A stretch of DNA of 22,873 nt from UBA1723 sp045641065 (GTDB lineage Bacteria > Bacteroidota > Bacteroidia > Bacteroidales > Paludibacteraceae). The position numbers and the translations under genes are program-made. Numbering within the stretch: the first letter of the stretch is position 1; each line of letters opens with the position of its first letter. Of the stretch, positions 22,171 to 22,873 are shown one piece after another. A model generated the notes under the pieces. That model saw only the letters and a list, made by a program, of their open reading frames with translations. It was not told the origin of the DNA and made no database searches. The stretch covers positions 1-22,873 of the forward strand of contig JAZUGF010000048.1 of NCBI GenBank assembly GCA_045641065.1. The letters run 5' to 3'.

Positions 22171-22686
22171 ATGGCAGTAGATTTGAAAAAACACAATGTA
22201 TGGATGTATTGGCCTGGAGATTATGCAGAGGAATTTTCAGAAAACCTTTCTAAGGGCGTTATGGCATGTTGTCTACCTGATGATGATCAAACCAACGAGA
22301 TTCGAGAGATCGGAGATTGGGCAGAATACAGCAAAAGAAACGGTTTGGATGAAGCACTGAAAAACGTCTACGATGGAAGAGAAATAGGACAAGCAAAGAA
22401 ATTAGTGATAGAATTCTTAACCCAAGTCAAAACAGAGGATTATATAATTGCAAGAAAAGGTTGTGATTCTATTATTGCAGTTGGCGTTGTTAAAAGTGGT
22501 TATTTCTTTGATGATACTCGTTCCAAATATAAGCATTGCAGAAAAGTAGAATGGAGACCTTTTAAGATTGAGAAAAATTTCAGAATCTATTTTAAGGATT
22601 CTGGATGGCACCGAGTAACTAAAATAACAAAGCAAAATGATCCGGATAACAATGCAGAAATCTTATTGAATTTCAAATTCAAATAG
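22171..22686 (+). CDS. EVE/PUA-like domain protein resembling the N-terminus of McrB-type restriction ATPases
   Basis: 171 residues from ATG 22171 (an in-frame TTG at 22165 is less likely). The pattern VWMYWPGDYAEEF...GVMACCL, AKKLVIEFLTQVKTEDYIIA, RKGCDSIIAVGVV, YFFDDTRSKYKHCRKVEW matches the small domain that precedes the AAA GTPase module in many McrB-like proteins (pattern YWxYxPGxxA, F...I..GD.I...KG...I.GIG.V...Y.YD..R..Y.H.R.V.W). That domain is related to EVE/YTH/PUA folds that read modified bases. Here it ends in a stop with no AAA part, and the right IS copy begins 52 bases later. It may be a solo reader or the surviving front of a broken restriction gene. Confidence 0.65.
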   Translation: MAVDLKKHNVWMYWPGDYAEEFSENLSKGVMACCLPDDDQTNEIREIGDWAEYSKRNGLDEALKNVYDGREIGQAKKLVIEFLTQVKTEDYIIARKGCDSIIAVGVVKSGYFFDDTRSKYKHCRKVEWRPFKIEKNFRIYFKDSGWHRVTKITKQNDPDNNAEILLNFKFK

Positions 22687-22738
22687 TTTTATATATGCAG
22701 GAAACTTCTTAATTCAATAAAAGAACATACTGATTTAG

Positions 22739-22873
22739 AAATTGTTTAAATTTAGTTTAAAATCTTTTATATAAGACTCAAAAAAAACGAGTCGAATTAT
22801 TTAATAAAATATTGATTATCAGTTTGATAAGTGGATAATTTTCCGTATCTTTATAGTGACAAAAAACAAAGAA
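22739..22873 (+). mobile_element. IS5-family-like insertion sequence, 5' part (right copy, runs off the window)
   Basis: Inverted copy of 114-248 with one mismatch. It is bordered on the inside by TTAG (22735-22738). The window ends two bases before the expected transposase ATG. GACTC and GAGTC around an A8 tract (near 22775-22795) form a perfect short hairpin here, which is broken by the single mismatch in the left copy. Confidence 0.8.

Noticed and set aside
1..22873. Circular element closed by terminal repeats
   Set aside because: The terminal match is inverted, not direct, so the ends cannot be joined into a circle by overlap.
1..22873. tRNA, rRNA or riboswitch
   Set aside because: No cloverleaf, rRNA-like stretch or conserved aptamer core was found on either strand by eye; intergenic space is mostly accounted for by promoters, terminators and repeats.

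Overview
The window is about 22.9 kb of moderately AT-rich bacterial DNA that reads as Bacteroidales (Bacteroides/Prevotella-like, genus not determinable). The basis is repeated promoters of the Bacteroidota type (-7 TAnnTTTG with a TTG element 25-26 bases upstream), weak Shine-Dalgarno sites, a BspA-like leucine-rich-repeat protein, Rpn-family nuclease/transposase-like protein and DUF3791/DUF3990 genes. Both ends lie inside copies of one IS5-family-like insertion sequence in opposite orientation (135 bp, 134 identical), so the window probably ends where an assembly broke at repeats, or it is the interior of an IS-bounded segment.

Region 1 (1-982): the left IS copy cuts off the start of a family 2 glycosyltransferase, whose remains run to a clear terminator. 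Region 2 (1030-9354): a TetR-type regulator with two direct-repeat operators overlapping its own promoter, followed by a same-strand gene set: ketosynthase, acyl carrier protein, two different hotdog dehydratases, a hotdog thioesterase, a 1031-residue MMPL/RND-type exporter with a methyltransferase-like tail, and a FAD oxidoreductase of the phytoene desaturase/retinol saturase type. This is the type II PKS/FAS logic of aryl-polyene or related lipid-pigment clusters, but with no chain-length partner, ketoreductase, starter ligase or ammonia-lyase in view. The likely plan is: ACP-bound chain built by the ketosynthase, dehydrated by the two hotdog enzymes, released by the thioesterase, exported by the MMPL protein and possibly desaturated by the FAD enzyme. 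The product is not known.

Region 3 (9369-11967): a dispersed hairpin repeat, an NAD-dependent epimerase-like SDR and a sugar-porter MFS protein, ending in a strong bidirectional terminator. Region 4 (11974-17198, minus strand): an Rpn-family nuclease-like gene with its own promoter, then a cell-envelope operon read right to left: NamZ-like exo-muramidase (DUF1343), LTA-synthase-like sulfatase-fold transferase and a GtrB/DPM-like glycosyltransferase.

Region 5 (17214-18273): a compact, overlapping three-gene module (DUF3791-like, DUF3990 ADP-ribosyltransferase-like, small partner), probably toxin-antitoxin or defence, exactly framed by a 38-bp promoter-bearing direct repeat. Region 6 (18297-21535): a secreted GHL10/YngK-type glycosidase-like protein, an intergenic region crowded with repeats, and a BspA-like protein with a palindromic repeat built into its signal peptide and a 33-bp in-frame tandem repeat starting at its stop codon. 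Region 7 (21594-22873): a C-terminal remnant of a DUF4143-type ATPase, an orphan EVE/PUA-like domain protein resembling the N-terminus of McrB-type restriction proteins, and the right IS copy.

The strongest candidates for something new are the reduced aryl-polyene-like cluster with its exporter-methyltransferase fusion, and the repeat-framed DUF3791-DUF3990 module. All calls come from reading the sequence and from memory of families; no database search was run.
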